Below the pieces are notes generated by a model, which was given only the letters and a program-made list of their open reading frames with translations, had not been told where the DNA came from and ran no database searches. This document shows positions 53,771 through 62,336 of a stretch of 64,000 bases of DNA, piece by piece (within the stretch, counting starts at the first letter, position 1; the number at the start of each line of letters is the position of its first letter). The position numbers were made by a program, and so were the translations under genes. Source of the stretch: Planosporangium sp963837285 (lineage in GTDB: Bacteria > Actinomycetota > Actinomycetes > Mycobacteriales > Micromonosporaceae); the NCBI GenBank assembly GCA_963837285.1, contig CAWIMS010000005.1, forward strand, positions 2,418,001 through 2,482,000, in the 5' to 3' direction.

Positions 53771-54600
53771 GCCGGCCGCAGCCCGCTGGTGACCGCGCCC
53801 GGTCACCAGCAAGGGCTGCCGACAACTCCAACTTGCTTTCAAGACCATTCTCCGTGCGGGGTGTTACGGGTTGAGGGTCGTCGGCCCAGGGGCGGGCTGG
53901 TCGGTGATGGCGCGCACCACTGGCACAGCACGCGGGCGGCGCGGCGGTCGCCCCCCACCCCCGTACGGCCGGCGGCTGCGCTTGAACCCGAGCCTGGCGG
54001 TGCCGGCGCCCGGCGCAGGTCACGATCGCGTCGGCGGGATGTCCTCACCACGGCGCGCGACTGGGCGCGGACACGCACTCGTCGCACACCGACTTGGACG
54101 GCGGCGCGGTCAACCCGCATGCGTCGACCCGCAGCGTGGAGAGGCGCTGGTAGGCGCCGTGCGGCGTGATCTGGCCGCACCCGTGACACCGCAGGTACGG
54201 ACCGTGAGCGGCGTCGGGTGGCGGATGTCGTGTACCGACTCCCGCATCAGGGACCGCGCCCTAACCGGTCCGCGCGGGCTTCGCTGTGCCGGACTGCTCC
54301 ACCACGGCCACCATCACAACCGCATCGACCCGCATCTGGCCACCCTGCGTCCCGGCGCCGGCGGCCAGAAAGTGACTGTTCCACGCGCGCCGTACCGCTG
54401 TTCCGGAACGGCACGACCGTTCCAATCGCACAGTGCCGCGTCGGCGGAAACGTGCCGCGTGCCGACACGCCCCGTGCCGGCAGCGTCCGCGCTTGTTCCG
54501 CGCTCGCGTTGGCACGGACCAAACGGTCGGCTTCCGCGTCCTGTTGCGCTGCGGTCCGTCGGGCCGGCGCTGCGGATGCGAAGCCGCGCGGTGGCCTGGT
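53771..54600. other. Long non-coding gap on the right of mobC
   Basis: Apart from the damaged small four-Cys reading at 54045-54247 and a GTTCCGGAAC palindrome near 54407, no gene is convincing here. All long ORFs are low-complexity shadows rich in Arg and Ala. Probably transfer-origin and regulatory DNA. Confidence 0.4.
54045..54247 (-). pseudogene. Small four-Cys protein, apparently frameshifted
   Basis: The minus strand reads YLRCHGCGQITPHGAYQRLS then DACGLTAPP and VCDECVSAP before a stop at 54045, a small zinc-ribbon pattern. The only ATG (54247: MRESVHDIRHPTPLTVR) is in another frame, one base off. Damaged start or frameshift; paralogous pieces lie at 47.9 and 49.2 kb. Confidence 0.35.
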
Positions 54601-54720
54601 AGCGGCTGGTAACGCTGTCTGGTTGGCGCCGGGCGCTGGCGCTACCAGAGCGTTACCGGCAGCGCTGCCGGCAACCCGTAGCGGGTTCGCTAACGGGTTC
54701 GCCAACCCGTAGCGCTGTGG
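54601..54720. repeat. Cluster of palindromes and GTAGCG/GTTACC repeats
   Basis: In the long non-coding gap 53720-54888, CCGGCAGCGCTGCCGG is a perfect 16-bp palindrome (54657-54672). AACCCG and CGGGTT form an inverted repeat beside it, and CCCGTAGCG occurs at 54675 and 54706. Related sequences lie at 58.2 and 59.05 kb. Confidence 0.7.
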
Positions 54721-54784
54721 CCTCACCACGAGGGATCTCGACACGCCGCAACGCTGTCGGGTTCGCGCCGTGCACCGGCGGAGA

Positions 54785-54808
54785 GGGACTGTCCGATCGG
54801 ATAGTCCC
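54785..54808. promoter_or_regulatory. 24-bp near-perfect palindrome
   Basis: GGGACTGTCCGA is followed by its near-perfect inverted copy; one mismatched pair, arms extended by GGAG/CTCC. It lies 80-100 bases before the zinc-ribbon gene at 54889. Candidate operator for a dimeric regulator. Confidence 0.45.
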
Positions 54809-54888
54809 TCCGGTGGCGAGGAGTCCGGCCGGTCGGCGTACCGCCCTTCGGGAACTGCCGAACTCCTCTGTGGTTCGTTGGTCAGATT

Positions 54889-55833
54889 GTGGTGGCCCGT
54901 AGTGAAACGGTGGATGACGCTGAACGGCGCGCGCGGCGCCGCGAGGAGCGGCAGAACCTGCTGCGGCGGCTGGAGGACGAGGCGGCGGGCCCCGCACCGT
55001 TTCGGGTGACGCTTGCCGCGGCTCGGGCACAGTGGCCCGCCTTGGTGGCGGCGCACAACGAGCGACGTGATAAGGGCCGCACCGCCGCCACGGAGAAGTT
55101 CGGCGCGGCTGTCGCCGACTTCCTCGTCCGCGTGTACCTGGAAGAACTGCCGCCACCGACCGAGGTCGTCGCCTACGCCCTCGACCTTGAATGCGGGCAC
55201 GAGGCACTGCGGCTCGCCAAGCGTTCCGACACCGCCGCCCTGGCGCCCGAGCGGGCGCGGTGCCCGATCTTCTGGTCATGTCAGCTCAACCACGGTAGAA
55301 CCGCGGTCCGCTACATCGAGCCCGGCGAGCCGGAGTCCCAAGACGCCGGGTTCGGCTGGACGCGGTGGTCGGTCACGCTGGCGTGTGGCCACTTGGGCGA
55401 GGTGGTGGGCGCGGAGGACGAGGATCGCGTTGGTGATTACCTGGTATGCCCAGCTTGCGGAGGCGACGACCCGGACTTCGACGCGCCGATCGTGGCCCTC
55501 GGTGAGCGCCTTCCGGACCGGATGGTCCAAAACTGGAAAGTGGAGCTGAACTGCGGACACATCGGAACTGATCATTTCATCCCGGTCGAGTTTCGGCACG
55601 ATCCAGCCGCGTACCGAGCGGAACATCCGCATCGCACTGGACTTCATTGCGTCAATGACGCGTGCGACGAGCGCCAGGTGCGCGATGTCCGCCGGCTGGG
55701 GGTGCTGGGAAAGATCCGGATACCGCCGTTGCCGCCGCCGGACCCGGTTGCTACGGCCGCGCACGATCTGCGGCGCCGGTTGACCAGGCAGGAACGGCAA
55801 GCCCTCATCCGGCAACTTCAAGAAGACGAGTAG
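54889..55833 (+). CDS. Protein with repeated CGH zinc-ribbon modules
   Basis: A 314-residue protein. After an N-terminal coiled coil (ERRARRREERQNLLRRLEDE), three modules open with a Cys-Gly-His: LECGHEALRL, LACGHLGEVV with VCPACGG, and LNCGHIGTDHF with HCVNDACDER. Each looks like a small zinc ribbon. The C-terminal end is helical and charged. It is followed 50 bases later by the pair of paralogues at 55884-58015. No family recognised; a nucleic-acid-binding role is plausible. Confidence 0.65.
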   Translation: MVARSETVDDAERRARRREERQNLLRRLEDEAAGPAPFRVTLAAARAQWPALVAAHNERRDKGRTAATEKFGAAVADFLVRVYLEELPPPTEVVAYALDLECGHEALRLAKRSDTAALAPERARCPIFWSCQLNHGRTAVRYIEPGEPESQDAGFGWTRWSVTLACGHLGEVVGAEDEDRVGDYLVCPACGGDDPDFDAPIVALGERLPDRMVQNWKVELNCGHIGTDHFIPVEFRHDPAAYRAEHPHRTGLHCVNDACDERQVRDVRRLGVLGKIRIPPLPPPDPVATAAHDLRRRLTRQERQALIRQLQEDE

Positions 55834-55883
55834 ACGGCCCGTTCATCCTCGCGTGAGGCGTGCGCTGAATCCGAGCCGGATGA

Positions 55884-56993
55884 TTGGACTCCGCCACGTT
55901 GGAGATCACACCGGAACTGGTCATCGAACGCGTGCGCGCCGCAGGCGGTCGTCTGGATCTGGACGATCTCGCCGAAGATGAGCTGGCCGCGTGGCGACAC
56001 GCATCTAAAGTTGCCTATCTTCGCCTGCTTCGGGTCGGGCACGAGCGTCTGCACCGGTCGGGCGCGCCGGGGTCGTTGCACCTGTACCTGGAGCGGGTCG
56101 ACGAGACGCCGCCCGAGCCCGATCCAGAAGAGCTTGAGGCGAGGATTCGGGACTGGACGCCCAAGCCGATCCTTCCGCGCACCGCTGAATTCCTGGGACG
56201 GGCAGTGCCGGCGCCCACGAAGGTCACCAGTCCGCACCCGCTGGTGGAGAAGCTGGTCGACGGGCTGTTTGGTCCGGACCGGATGATCTACGGTTCGGAC
56301 TACTCCTGGCGAGCCCCGCGTCCGGGGTATCCCTTGGTCAAGATGCGTCGGATTTGGCAGGCGATCATCAACGAGGCCGAGTTTCGTGGCTACTCGGTCC
56401 ACTTCGAGTGCGAGCGGCGCAGTTACGACCACGGCAAGCTGGTTGTGCGCATCGGCTGGGACGACTTTCCACTGGCGCTGTACGGGGATCGGCGCACGCC
56501 GCTCACCTTGCGGATCACCGAGCGGCATCCCCAGCGGCGGCGTGGTCACGACAGCTGGACTGAGTCGCCGGACGCTCCGCTCCACAAACGGCTCGGCGAG
56601 GTCTTCACGCACATCGAGCGCTGGGCGGACCTGCTCGTGCAGCAACGCGAAGCGGAACGGAAGCGCGAGATTGACGCCAGGCATCGCCGCGAGCAGGCCG
56701 AGGCCGAGGCTCGTCGGCGCTTCACCGAAGATCACCGATGCAGGGCGATCGAGGAGCGAATCAGCGAGGTCCAATTCGCGGAAGATGCTCGCGCGTACGG
56801 CGCCGCGCTGCTGGCCGCCGCGGACCATCTCGACCAACCTCGTGCTGAGCAGGTACGCGCCTGGGCACGGTGGGCGTGTGAACACGCCGACCGGGTGGAC
56901 CCGCGCCGCACCCTGGAGGGCATGCCCAAGACGCCGAAGCCCTCGCACGACGAGCTGCGGCCGTACCTTCCGAACGGCGGGTACTGGTATTAG
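55884..56993 (+). CDS. Hypothetical protein, right-reading member of a paralogous pair
   Basis: A 369-residue protein with an N-terminal alpha/beta-like part, a HPLVEKLVDGLFGPD segment, a beta core (SVHFECERRSYDHGKLVVRI), a long coiled coil (REAERKREIDARHRREQAEA) and a helical end finishing in YLPNGGYWY. Shared order with the convergent neighbour: AAWRHASK/AAWRRFLH, HPLVE/HPVVD, coiled coil, WARWA/WARRYA, aromatic end. The stop codons of the two overlap (TTAG). No family recognised. Confidence 0.65.
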   Translation: MDSATLEITPELVIERVRAAGGRLDLDDLAEDELAAWRHASKVAYLRLLRVGHERLHRSGAPGSLHLYLERVDETPPEPDPEELEARIRDWTPKPILPRTAEFLGRAVPAPTKVTSPHPLVEKLVDGLFGPDRMIYGSDYSWRAPRPGYPLVKMRRIWQAIINEAEFRGYSVHFECERRSYDHGKLVVRIGWDDFPLALYGDRRTPLTLRITERHPQRRRGHDSWTESPDAPLHKRLGEVFTHIERWADLLVQQREAERKREIDARHRREQAEAEARRRFTEDHRCRAIEERISEVQFAEDARAYGAALLAAADHLDQPRAEQVRAWARWACEHADRVDPRRTLEGMPKTPKPSHDELRPYLPNGGYWY

Positions 56994-58015
56994 CCGTGAT
57001 ACCAGCGCCGGTTCGGATGCCACGGCTTCGGCGGCGGCGTCTGAGTCCGACGCACGGGATCAGCCCGCCGTTCGTCATCCTCCTCGTTTGGCGAAGGGTC
57101 GGGCGGTGCGCCCGGCGGATCGCGAAGCGGATCGATCTCGGCTGCGTACCGGCGCGCCCACAACAGCCAAGGGTCGTCGGCGGGCATGCCATCTGCCACC
57201 ATTTGGTCGCCGTGGCTCCGAATCTCCTGTGCCAGCCGCCACGCGGTGACCTCGGCACGGAGTACCTTGTCGCGTCGCTTGATGATCCGGCGCTGCCGCT
57301 TCTCCTCCCGGTGCTGCTGCTCGGCGCGCTGCTGGGCTTCTCGCTCTCCGCGTACGGCTGCGGCACGGCGCTCGATCTCCTGGAGCACCTCGGGCAGGTC
57401 ATCCTCGACGCGGCGGCGAGCGTAGTCGGTCCACCGCGCCGGTCCACCACCCGCGCCCTCGATTTCCAGGACCAGGCGCAGCGTCCACCGCGCTCCGGCT
57501 TCCTCGAAGATCCGAACGCCGTACCCGTCGCCGTCAACCTCGATGACGGCGAGGACGTCCTCCGCGCCGGACTTTACCTGGTGTCCTTTGGCCTGAGCCG
57601 CCTGCGCAAGCGCCTGGACGATCATCAACGTACGGGACCGGTTCTCCAACGACCCGGGCAGTCGGTGTGGCACGTCGCGGAGTCCGTCCACCACTGGGTG
57701 CGGATCGACCAACTCCACGGGCACCACGATCGTTGACGGTTGGTTGGGCCGGCGATACTGGCCGGATGGATGATCACCGCGGCGTAGCTCGATGGTGAGG
57801 TCGCCACTGTCTCGACCCCGATGCAGCAGATGCCAGCCTGGTGGGACCTCAGCGGACTGCTTGACGGCGTGCAGGAACCGTCGCCAGGCGGCCCTCACAT
57901 CGTCCGGTGGGTCGGCAACCTGAACGGAACCACCGCCCTGCTCCAGGAGATCGAGAAACTCGGCTCCGGTGGCGGGCGGCTTACGGGTCGCGGGCAAGCG
58001 CAGCACTTTCGGCAT
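56990..58015 (-). CDS. Hypothetical protein, left-reading member of a paralogous pair
   Basis: A 341-residue protein that repeats the plan of its convergent neighbour: VADPPDDVRAAWRRFLHAVK, VDPHPVVDGLRDVPHRLPG, a beta core (VLAVIEVDGDGYGVRIFEEA), coiled coil (EREAQQRAEQQHREEKRQRR), WLLWARRYAAEIDPLRDPP and an end NRRWYHG. An inverted duplication of a single gene explains both. No recognised domain; it might bind DNA or the partner, but nothing shows this directly. Confidence 0.65.
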   Translation of the reverse strand: MPKVLRLPATRKPPATGAEFLDLLEQGGGSVQVADPPDDVRAAWRRFLHAVKQSAEVPPGWHLLHRGRDSGDLTIELRRGDHPSGQYRRPNQPSTIVVPVELVDPHPVVDGLRDVPHRLPGSLENRSRTLMIVQALAQAAQAKGHQVKSGAEDVLAVIEVDGDGYGVRIFEEAGARWTLRLVLEIEGAGGGPARWTDYARRRVEDDLPEVLQEIERRAAAVRGEREAQQRAEQQHREEKRQRRIIKRRDKVLRAEVTAWRLAQEIRSHGDQMVADGMPADDPWLLWARRYAAEIDPLRDPPGAPPDPSPNEEDDERRADPVRRTQTPPPKPWHPNRRWYHG

Positions 58016-58147
58016 GGTCGCGTACGGTCGGACCAGCTGCCAAGCCGTCCGCTACAACCCTCACTCGAACGTGGCTCGGCGAGGTCGGGGTTCCGGGAAC
58101 GGCCTATGGTGCGGTCCCGGCGGGGCACAACGGCTCGCCGCGCGCCA

Positions 58148-58161
58148 CCGGAACGTTCCGG
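58148..58161. promoter_or_regulatory. 14-bp perfect palindrome
   Basis: CCGGAACGTTCCGG lies in the 58016-58424 gap upstream of the gene at 58425. A related GTTCCGGAAC sits in the 53.7-54.9 kb gap. Possible operator. Confidence 0.35.
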
Positions 58162-58211
58162 CCCAAGCAATGACCCGCTTGGTGACGAAGACAGGTCGGT
58201 GGTCCCTGGCC

Positions 58212-58246
58212 GGCAACGCCTCCGCAACGTCCCCCGTAGCGTTGCC
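58212..58246. repeat. Inverted repeat with GTAGCG motif
   Basis: GGCAACGC (58212-58219) and GCGTTGCC (58239-58246) enclose CCCGTAGCG-containing sequence in the gap before 58425. Same motif family as at 54.7 and 59.05 kb. Confidence 0.5.
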
Positions 58247-58424
58247 GCTAACACCGTCGTGGTAACGGCGACGGGGTATCCCCGGCGTGCGTCGTCGAAC
58301 CACAGTCACATTCGGACTCGGTAGCGCCTGCGTGCTCGGTCCGCCTCGTGCCGGGCGGTTCGTCGTTGACCATGACGAGCGCAGGTTCGACCAGCCGACC
58401 GCGTGGACCGTGGAGATCGACACC

Positions 58425-58631
58425 ATGACCAACCCGTACAAGAACGTCCCGGGTCACCCGCTGGCCCGGGGCACCCTGCCGATGGCGCGGTACCTGACCG
58501 ACCTCGCGATCGAGGACGAGATCCAGGCAATTGCCGCCAGCGCGCCGCCGCTGCCGCCAGACCTGGCCCGCAAGCTGGGCCGGATGCTAGGGCTCCACCG
58601 GCGCCTCCGATGCCCGGACGCATCGGAGTGA
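58425..58631 (+). CDS. Small hypothetical protein
   Basis: A 68-residue protein from an ATG behind a GGAG. It reads TNPYKNVPGHPLARGTLPMA, then a helix (AIEDEIQAIAASAPPLPPDL) and a basic end. Short helical proteins of this kind are common on actinobacterial elements near replication genes. An upstream in-frame start at 58287 seems less likely. No family recognised. Confidence 0.5.
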   Translation: MTNPYKNVPGHPLARGTLPMARYLTDLAIEDEIQAIAASAPPLPPDLARKLGRMLGLHRRLRCPDASE

Positions 58632-58755
58632 TCGGCTTGGTCTCCGCTTCGGCGAGGCTCAGTGCCGACGTGACGCCGATCGTGGTCACCGCCGACGTTG
58701 GACACCGCATCGTCCCGGTCGTCGCTGCCGTCGGGTAGGGCTGCTGTCATTCCCG

Positions 58756-58789
58756 GCGCAGGTTCGGCGAAGCTTCGCCGAACCTGCGC
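58756..58789. promoter_or_regulatory. 34-bp perfect palindrome
   Basis: GCGCAGGTTCGGCGAAG is followed directly by its exact reverse complement. It sits in the 702-base gap between the small gene ending at 58631 and the replication-relaxation gene. There is no spacer loop, which argues against a simple terminator. Candidate site for a dimeric protein, a replication/transfer origin element or a cruciform. Confidence 0.75.
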
Positions 58790-59033
58790 TGGGGTACCGC
58801 GGCCGTTACCAGCGGCGTGCTACCGAAGTTCGGTGGCCAGCCCCGGTCCGCCCCCGCTGGGCGGCCCACCGCGAACCGCAGCCGGGGAGACCGCACGATA
58901 ACTGACCGCTGCCGCCAACCGGCGTCGTCCCGGGCTGCCGCGCCGCCGGACGGGCACGCATGAACGTGCCAACTTCGGCCGCCCCCGTTCCGCGCTGGTG
59001 ACGCGCCGTTCGTACCCGTGCGGCCTGGTGCGT

Positions 59034-59069
59034 GCGCTGCCGTTACCCGTAGCGCTGCCGCTAACCCTT
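59034..59069. repeat. Two-copy 18-bp iteron-like repeat
   Basis: GCGCTGCCGTTACCCGTA and GCGCTGCCGCTAACCCTT stand head-to-tail in the gap before the replication-relaxation gene, where iterons are expected. Confidence 0.5.
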
Positions 59070-59333
59070 CCCCGGCACAGTCAGGTATATGAGCGGCACG
59101 ACTCGTACCTACGGCGTCTCCTGCCACGCATCTCGAATGTGTCCACAGTGGACCGTCGCCGTGGATTCGGTCGATAGCGGCGCCTACCGACGTGTCCGTG
59201 GTGGCCGCGGTGACGGTCACGGCTCCTGGTAACGCCGGTCTGTCACGGTGAACCCAGGGGAAGGGCGAACGGGAGCCCGACGGCGGGCGGAGTCGGCTGC
59301 TCAGCCCACGGCCACAGCGACACTTGCGGGGGG

Positions 59334-60254
59334 ATGACCTTGACGAACACACGTTCGGCGCGGCCGCTGATCGAGGGGATGCGGACCGCCCGGCGCGGCG
59401 GGGTCGACGCGGCCGGCGAGCTGCGTCGCCTCACGGCGCGGGATCGGTGGCTACTCGACCTGCTCGGTGAGCATGAGGTGTTCAGCACCGAGCAGGTCGC
59501 GGCGCTCGGCTTCGACCAGGTGCCGACCGCCCGTAACCGGCTCCTGGTGCTGCACCGGCGCGGCGTGCTGACCGGATTCCGTGATCCGGCAGCGGTCGAG
59601 GCGGCCCGGTGGCTGTGGACTGTCGGCCCGGTCGGCGCGGCCTGCCTTGCGCACCGCCACGGGTACCCCACCCCGGCAGCGGCGACGGTCAGCCGGCAGG
59701 GCGCCCGGCTGGCCGCCAGTCGGTACTTGGGCCGCCTGCTCGCGGTCAACGGCGTCTTCGTCGACCTGCTCGCACATGCCCGGCACACCCCCGGCGCCCG
59801 GCTGGCCACCTGGTGGTCGCCGCGTACTTGCCGTCAGGTCACCGGGGAGCTGGCGACCCCGGACGGGCACGGCGTGTGGACCGACCCGCACGGCACGGTC
59901 AGCTTCTGGCTGGACACCGACGTTCACGAGGCCGGCCGGTGGCACCGGGCCGCAGCCAGGCTCGATGGCTACGCCGCAATGCACCAGGCGACCGGACTGC
60001 ACTACACCCTGCTGGTCTGGCTGGCCGACGCGGACCGGGAACGACGCCTGCGCCCACAGTTCGCCGCGCACCCGGCGGTCCGCGCTGGTGCCCTCGCCGT
60101 CGCCACCGCCAGCGCCGGACGCCACCCGGTCGGACCGGTGTGGCTGCCCACCGGTCAGAGCGACCGGGTACGGCTGTCCCACCTTGGCGACCCAACGGCG
60201 AACGCCGAGATCCCGCCAATTCCACGACCGGGAGAATCCGGGAAAGGAGACTGA
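59334..60254 (+). CDS. Replication-relaxation family protein
   Basis: A 306-residue protein with an N-terminal winged-helix (LRRLTARDRWLLDLLGEHEV, FSTEQVAALGFDQVPTARN), then a conserved central part (WTVGPVGAACLAHRHGY, YLGRLLAVNGVFVDLLAHAR). Members of this family stand with replication/relaxation functions on actinobacterial integrative elements. It lies two genes before the recombinase and just after an iteron-like gap, so it probably drives excised-form replication. The catalytic role is not visible. Confidence 0.8.
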   Translation: MTLTNTRSARPLIEGMRTARRGGVDAAGELRRLTARDRWLLDLLGEHEVFSTEQVAALGFDQVPTARNRLLVLHRRGVLTGFRDPAAVEAARWLWTVGPVGAACLAHRHGYPTPAAATVSRQGARLAASRYLGRLLAVNGVFVDLLAHARHTPGARLATWWSPRTCRQVTGELATPDGHGVWTDPHGTVSFWLDTDVHEAGRWHRAAARLDGYAAMHQATGLHYTLLVWLADADRERRLRPQFAAHPAVRAGALAVATASAGRHPVGPVWLPTGQSDRVRLSHLGDPTANAEIPPIPRPGESGKGD

Positions 60255-60311
60255 TGCGATGGCCGATGGTTCTTCACCAAATGAGAACGGGGAAGATAAT
60301 TCCGGAGGCGA

Positions 60312-60578
60312 ATGCGGGGACGAAACAACGACACAGACCCGGAAATCGGGTATCATGAAATCGCGCCATCGAACAACTCGCCGGATGAGCGAACCCTCAC
60401 CGACAAGAATACCGAGGCGACGCCCGGTCGCGGCAAGTCCGCCATTACCAAGGTGCGTATCGCGCGGATCGAAACGGTCACCATGACGGCCACCGAGTAC
60501 ACCGACGCCGTCGAAGCGCTCGCCGTGCTCATCGCCCGCTACGAACGCACCCACCCCGAACACCGCAACGCAGCCTGA
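60312..60578 (+). CDS. Small hypothetical protein preceding the recombinase
   Basis: An 88-residue protein with a GGAGG box close to its ATG. The C-terminal half is helical (VTMTATEYTDAVEALAVLIA, then RYERTHPEH). It lies in the slightly AT-richer gap between the replication and recombinase genes; an excisionase-like or regulatory partner is possible. The start is uncertain. Confidence 0.5.
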   Translation: MRGRNNDTDPEIGYHEIAPSNNSPDERTLTDKNTEATPGRGKSAITKVRIARIETVTMTATEYTDAVEALAVLIARYERTHPEHRNAA

Positions 60579-60644
60579 CCCGCCGGTGCCGGCGAAAGCC
60601 CAGGTCGCCACCGGTCCGCCCGCCGAAGGAGGAACCCACCGCCG

Positions 60645-62303
60645 ATGGCAGCCACCACAACCACGAAAGGGACGAAAAGCAAACGCCGCCGGTCCCGGGC
60701 CGGGTTCGGCCAGGAACCGACCGGTGCCCGCCGGATCGCCCTGTACGTACGCCGCTCCACCGACGACGAGCACCAGCCCTTCTCCATCGATGCCCAGATC
60801 ACCGCGCTGACCTCCTATGTCGCCTCCCAACCCGGGTGGCTACTGGTCGGCGAGCCGTACAGCGACGACGCCTCCGGCGCCACCACCGACCGGCCCGGCC
60901 TGCAACGCGCCCTCCGCGCCGCCAAAGCAGGCCGCTACGACGTGCTGCTGGTCTACCGCGTCGACCGGTTCTCAAGGCGCCTGTCCGACCTGCTCGACCT
61001 GCTCGGCGAACTCGACGACGCCGGCGTGGCGTTCGCCTCGGCGACCGAACCGTTCGACACCTCCACCTCCATCGGCCGGATGCTCGTCCAACTATTGGGC
61101 GTGTTCGCCGAATTCGAGCGGGAAACCATCATCGACCGGGTGATCAGCGGCATGACCACAAAAGCAAGTAAAGGAAAATGGCCCGGCGGCACCCGCCCCT
61201 ACGGCTACCACGTCGACCGCGAAACGCAGAAACTCGTCATCCACGATACCGAAGCACCAATCCTCCGGGAAATCGTACGTCTCTATGTCGAAAAGCGGCT
61301 CGGCACCCGCGGGATCGCCGCCGAACTCAACCGCTGCGGCATCCCCAACCGCACCGGCAAGAAATGGTCCGGGCTGACCATCGGTCGCATCCTCGACAAC
61401 CCCGCCTACGTCGGCGACATCGCCTACGGCGACGTGTACGTCAACGACGCCCACCCCGCCCTGATCGACCGCGACACCTGGCGCCGCGTCCGCGACATCG
61501 CCGAAACCCGCTCCGACGCCCACCACCAGCGAGCCATGAGCGAGTCCGACTACCACCTCACCGGCCTGATCACCTGCCCACAGTGCGGCAGCAAGTACAT
61601 CGGCACCTCAGCCAAGGGCCGCAGCCGGACCTACAACTACTACACCTGCTACTCGCGCACCCGCTACGGCGGCCACGGCTGCACCGCCCCACGCCTGGAC
61701 GCCGCCGCGATGGACACCGCCACCCTGCAAGCCCTCTACGACTTCTACAGCCACGCCGACACCCTCATCGCCGACGCGATCCTGCGCGCCCAAGCCCACC
61801 ACCGCGACGCCCACGCCGACCGCCACGGCGAACTCGACGCCATCGAAGCCCAGATCAAGACCAAACACGCCGCCATCGACCGGTACCGGGCCGCGTTCGA
61901 GAACGGCACCATGGACGACGAAGACGCCGGCCCCCGCCTGCGCGAGCTGCGCGCCGAAATCGAAGCCCTCAAAGGCCGCCGCGACGAGGTCGCCGACGAC
62001 ATCGAGCACGAACCCATCGCCCCCGAGCCGACCACCCTCGACCGTATCCGCACCCACCTGGCACACGTCATCGCCAACGGCACATCGGCCGAACGCAAGG
62101 CTACGATCGAACAGTTGATCGCGGAGATCCGCATCACCGACGACGAAAGGATCATCCCAGTGTTCAAGATCCCCGGGCCGGACACCGCCATCCCCGGCGA
62201 CCCGGCCCCGGCCACCACCGAAGCGGGCGAACCCCAAGCGGTTCGCGCAATGCTTCGGTCGGTGGGGCGGGCGGGACTCGAACCCGCGACCGAGGGATTA
62301 TGA
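60645..62303 (+). CDS. Large serine recombinase (integrase) whose end lies in a tRNA gene
   Basis: A 552-residue site-specific recombinase: resolvase domain with the nucleophilic Ser in LYVRRSTDDEHQPFSIDAQ, ASGATTDRPGLQRALRAA, VYRVDRFSRRLSDLLDLL; the Recombinase domain (GIPNRTGKKWSGLTIGRILD); a zinc ribbon (CPQCGSKYIGTSAKGRSRTY, YGGHGCTAPR); a coiled coil (DRYRAAFENGTMDDEDAGPR). It integrates and excises the element. The last residues (GRAGLEPATEGL) are read from the antisense strand of the CAU tRNA gene, and the TGA overlaps the anticodon complement. Confidence 0.93.
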   Translation: MAATTTTKGTKSKRRRSRAGFGQEPTGARRIALYVRRSTDDEHQPFSIDAQITALTSYVASQPGWLLVGEPYSDDASGATTDRPGLQRALRAAKAGRYDVLLVYRVDRFSRRLSDLLDLLGELDDAGVAFASATEPFDTSTSIGRMLVQLLGVFAEFERETIIDRVISGMTTKASKGKWPGGTRPYGYHVDRETQKLVIHDTEAPILREIVRLYVEKRLGTRGIAAELNRCGIPNRTGKKWSGLTIGRILDNPAYVGDIAYGDVYVNDAHPALIDRDTWRRVRDIAETRSDAHHQRAMSESDYHLTGLITCPQCGSKYIGTSAKGRSRTYNYYTCYSRTRYGGHGCTAPRLDAAAMDTATLQALYDFYSHADTLIADAILRAQAHHRDAHADRHGELDAIEAQIKTKHAAIDRYRAAFENGTMDDEDAGPRLRELRAEIEALKGRRDEVADDIEHEPIAPEPTTLDRIRTHLAHVIANGTSAERKATIEQLIAEIRITDDERIIPVFKIPGPDTAIPGDPAPATTEAGEPQAVRAMLRSVGRAGLEPATEGL

Positions 62304-62336
62304 GTCCCCTGCTCTGACCGGCTGAGCTACCGCCCC
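62263..62336 (-). tRNA. tRNA with CAU anticodon (Met or Ile2)
   Basis: A 74-base cloverleaf on the minus strand: acceptor GGGGCGG/CCGCCCC with A73, D-arm GCTCAGCCGGTCAGAGC, anticodon stem GGGGA/TCCCT with loop CTCATAA, T-arm GCGGGTTCGAGTCCCGC. CAU can mean elongator Met or lysidine-modified Ile; the acceptor alone does not decide. The serine recombinase gene reads into its 3' half, so it is the probable attachment site. Confidence 0.9.

Noticed and set aside
58756..58789. The 34-bp palindrome as a plain rho-independent terminator
   Set aside because: It has no loop or T-run and is 125 bases after the previous stop; terminator use is possible but not the best reading.
58747..59352. Minus-strand ORF before the replication-relaxation gene
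   Set aside because: Low-complexity Arg/Ala/Gly sequence, crosses the palindrome and repeats, no domain.
61178..62317. Arg/Pro-rich long ORF in another frame of the recombinase, ending GGAGGTRTRDRGIMSPLL
   Set aside because: Composition is a shadow of high-GC coding; the end is only the tRNA antisense read in another frame.
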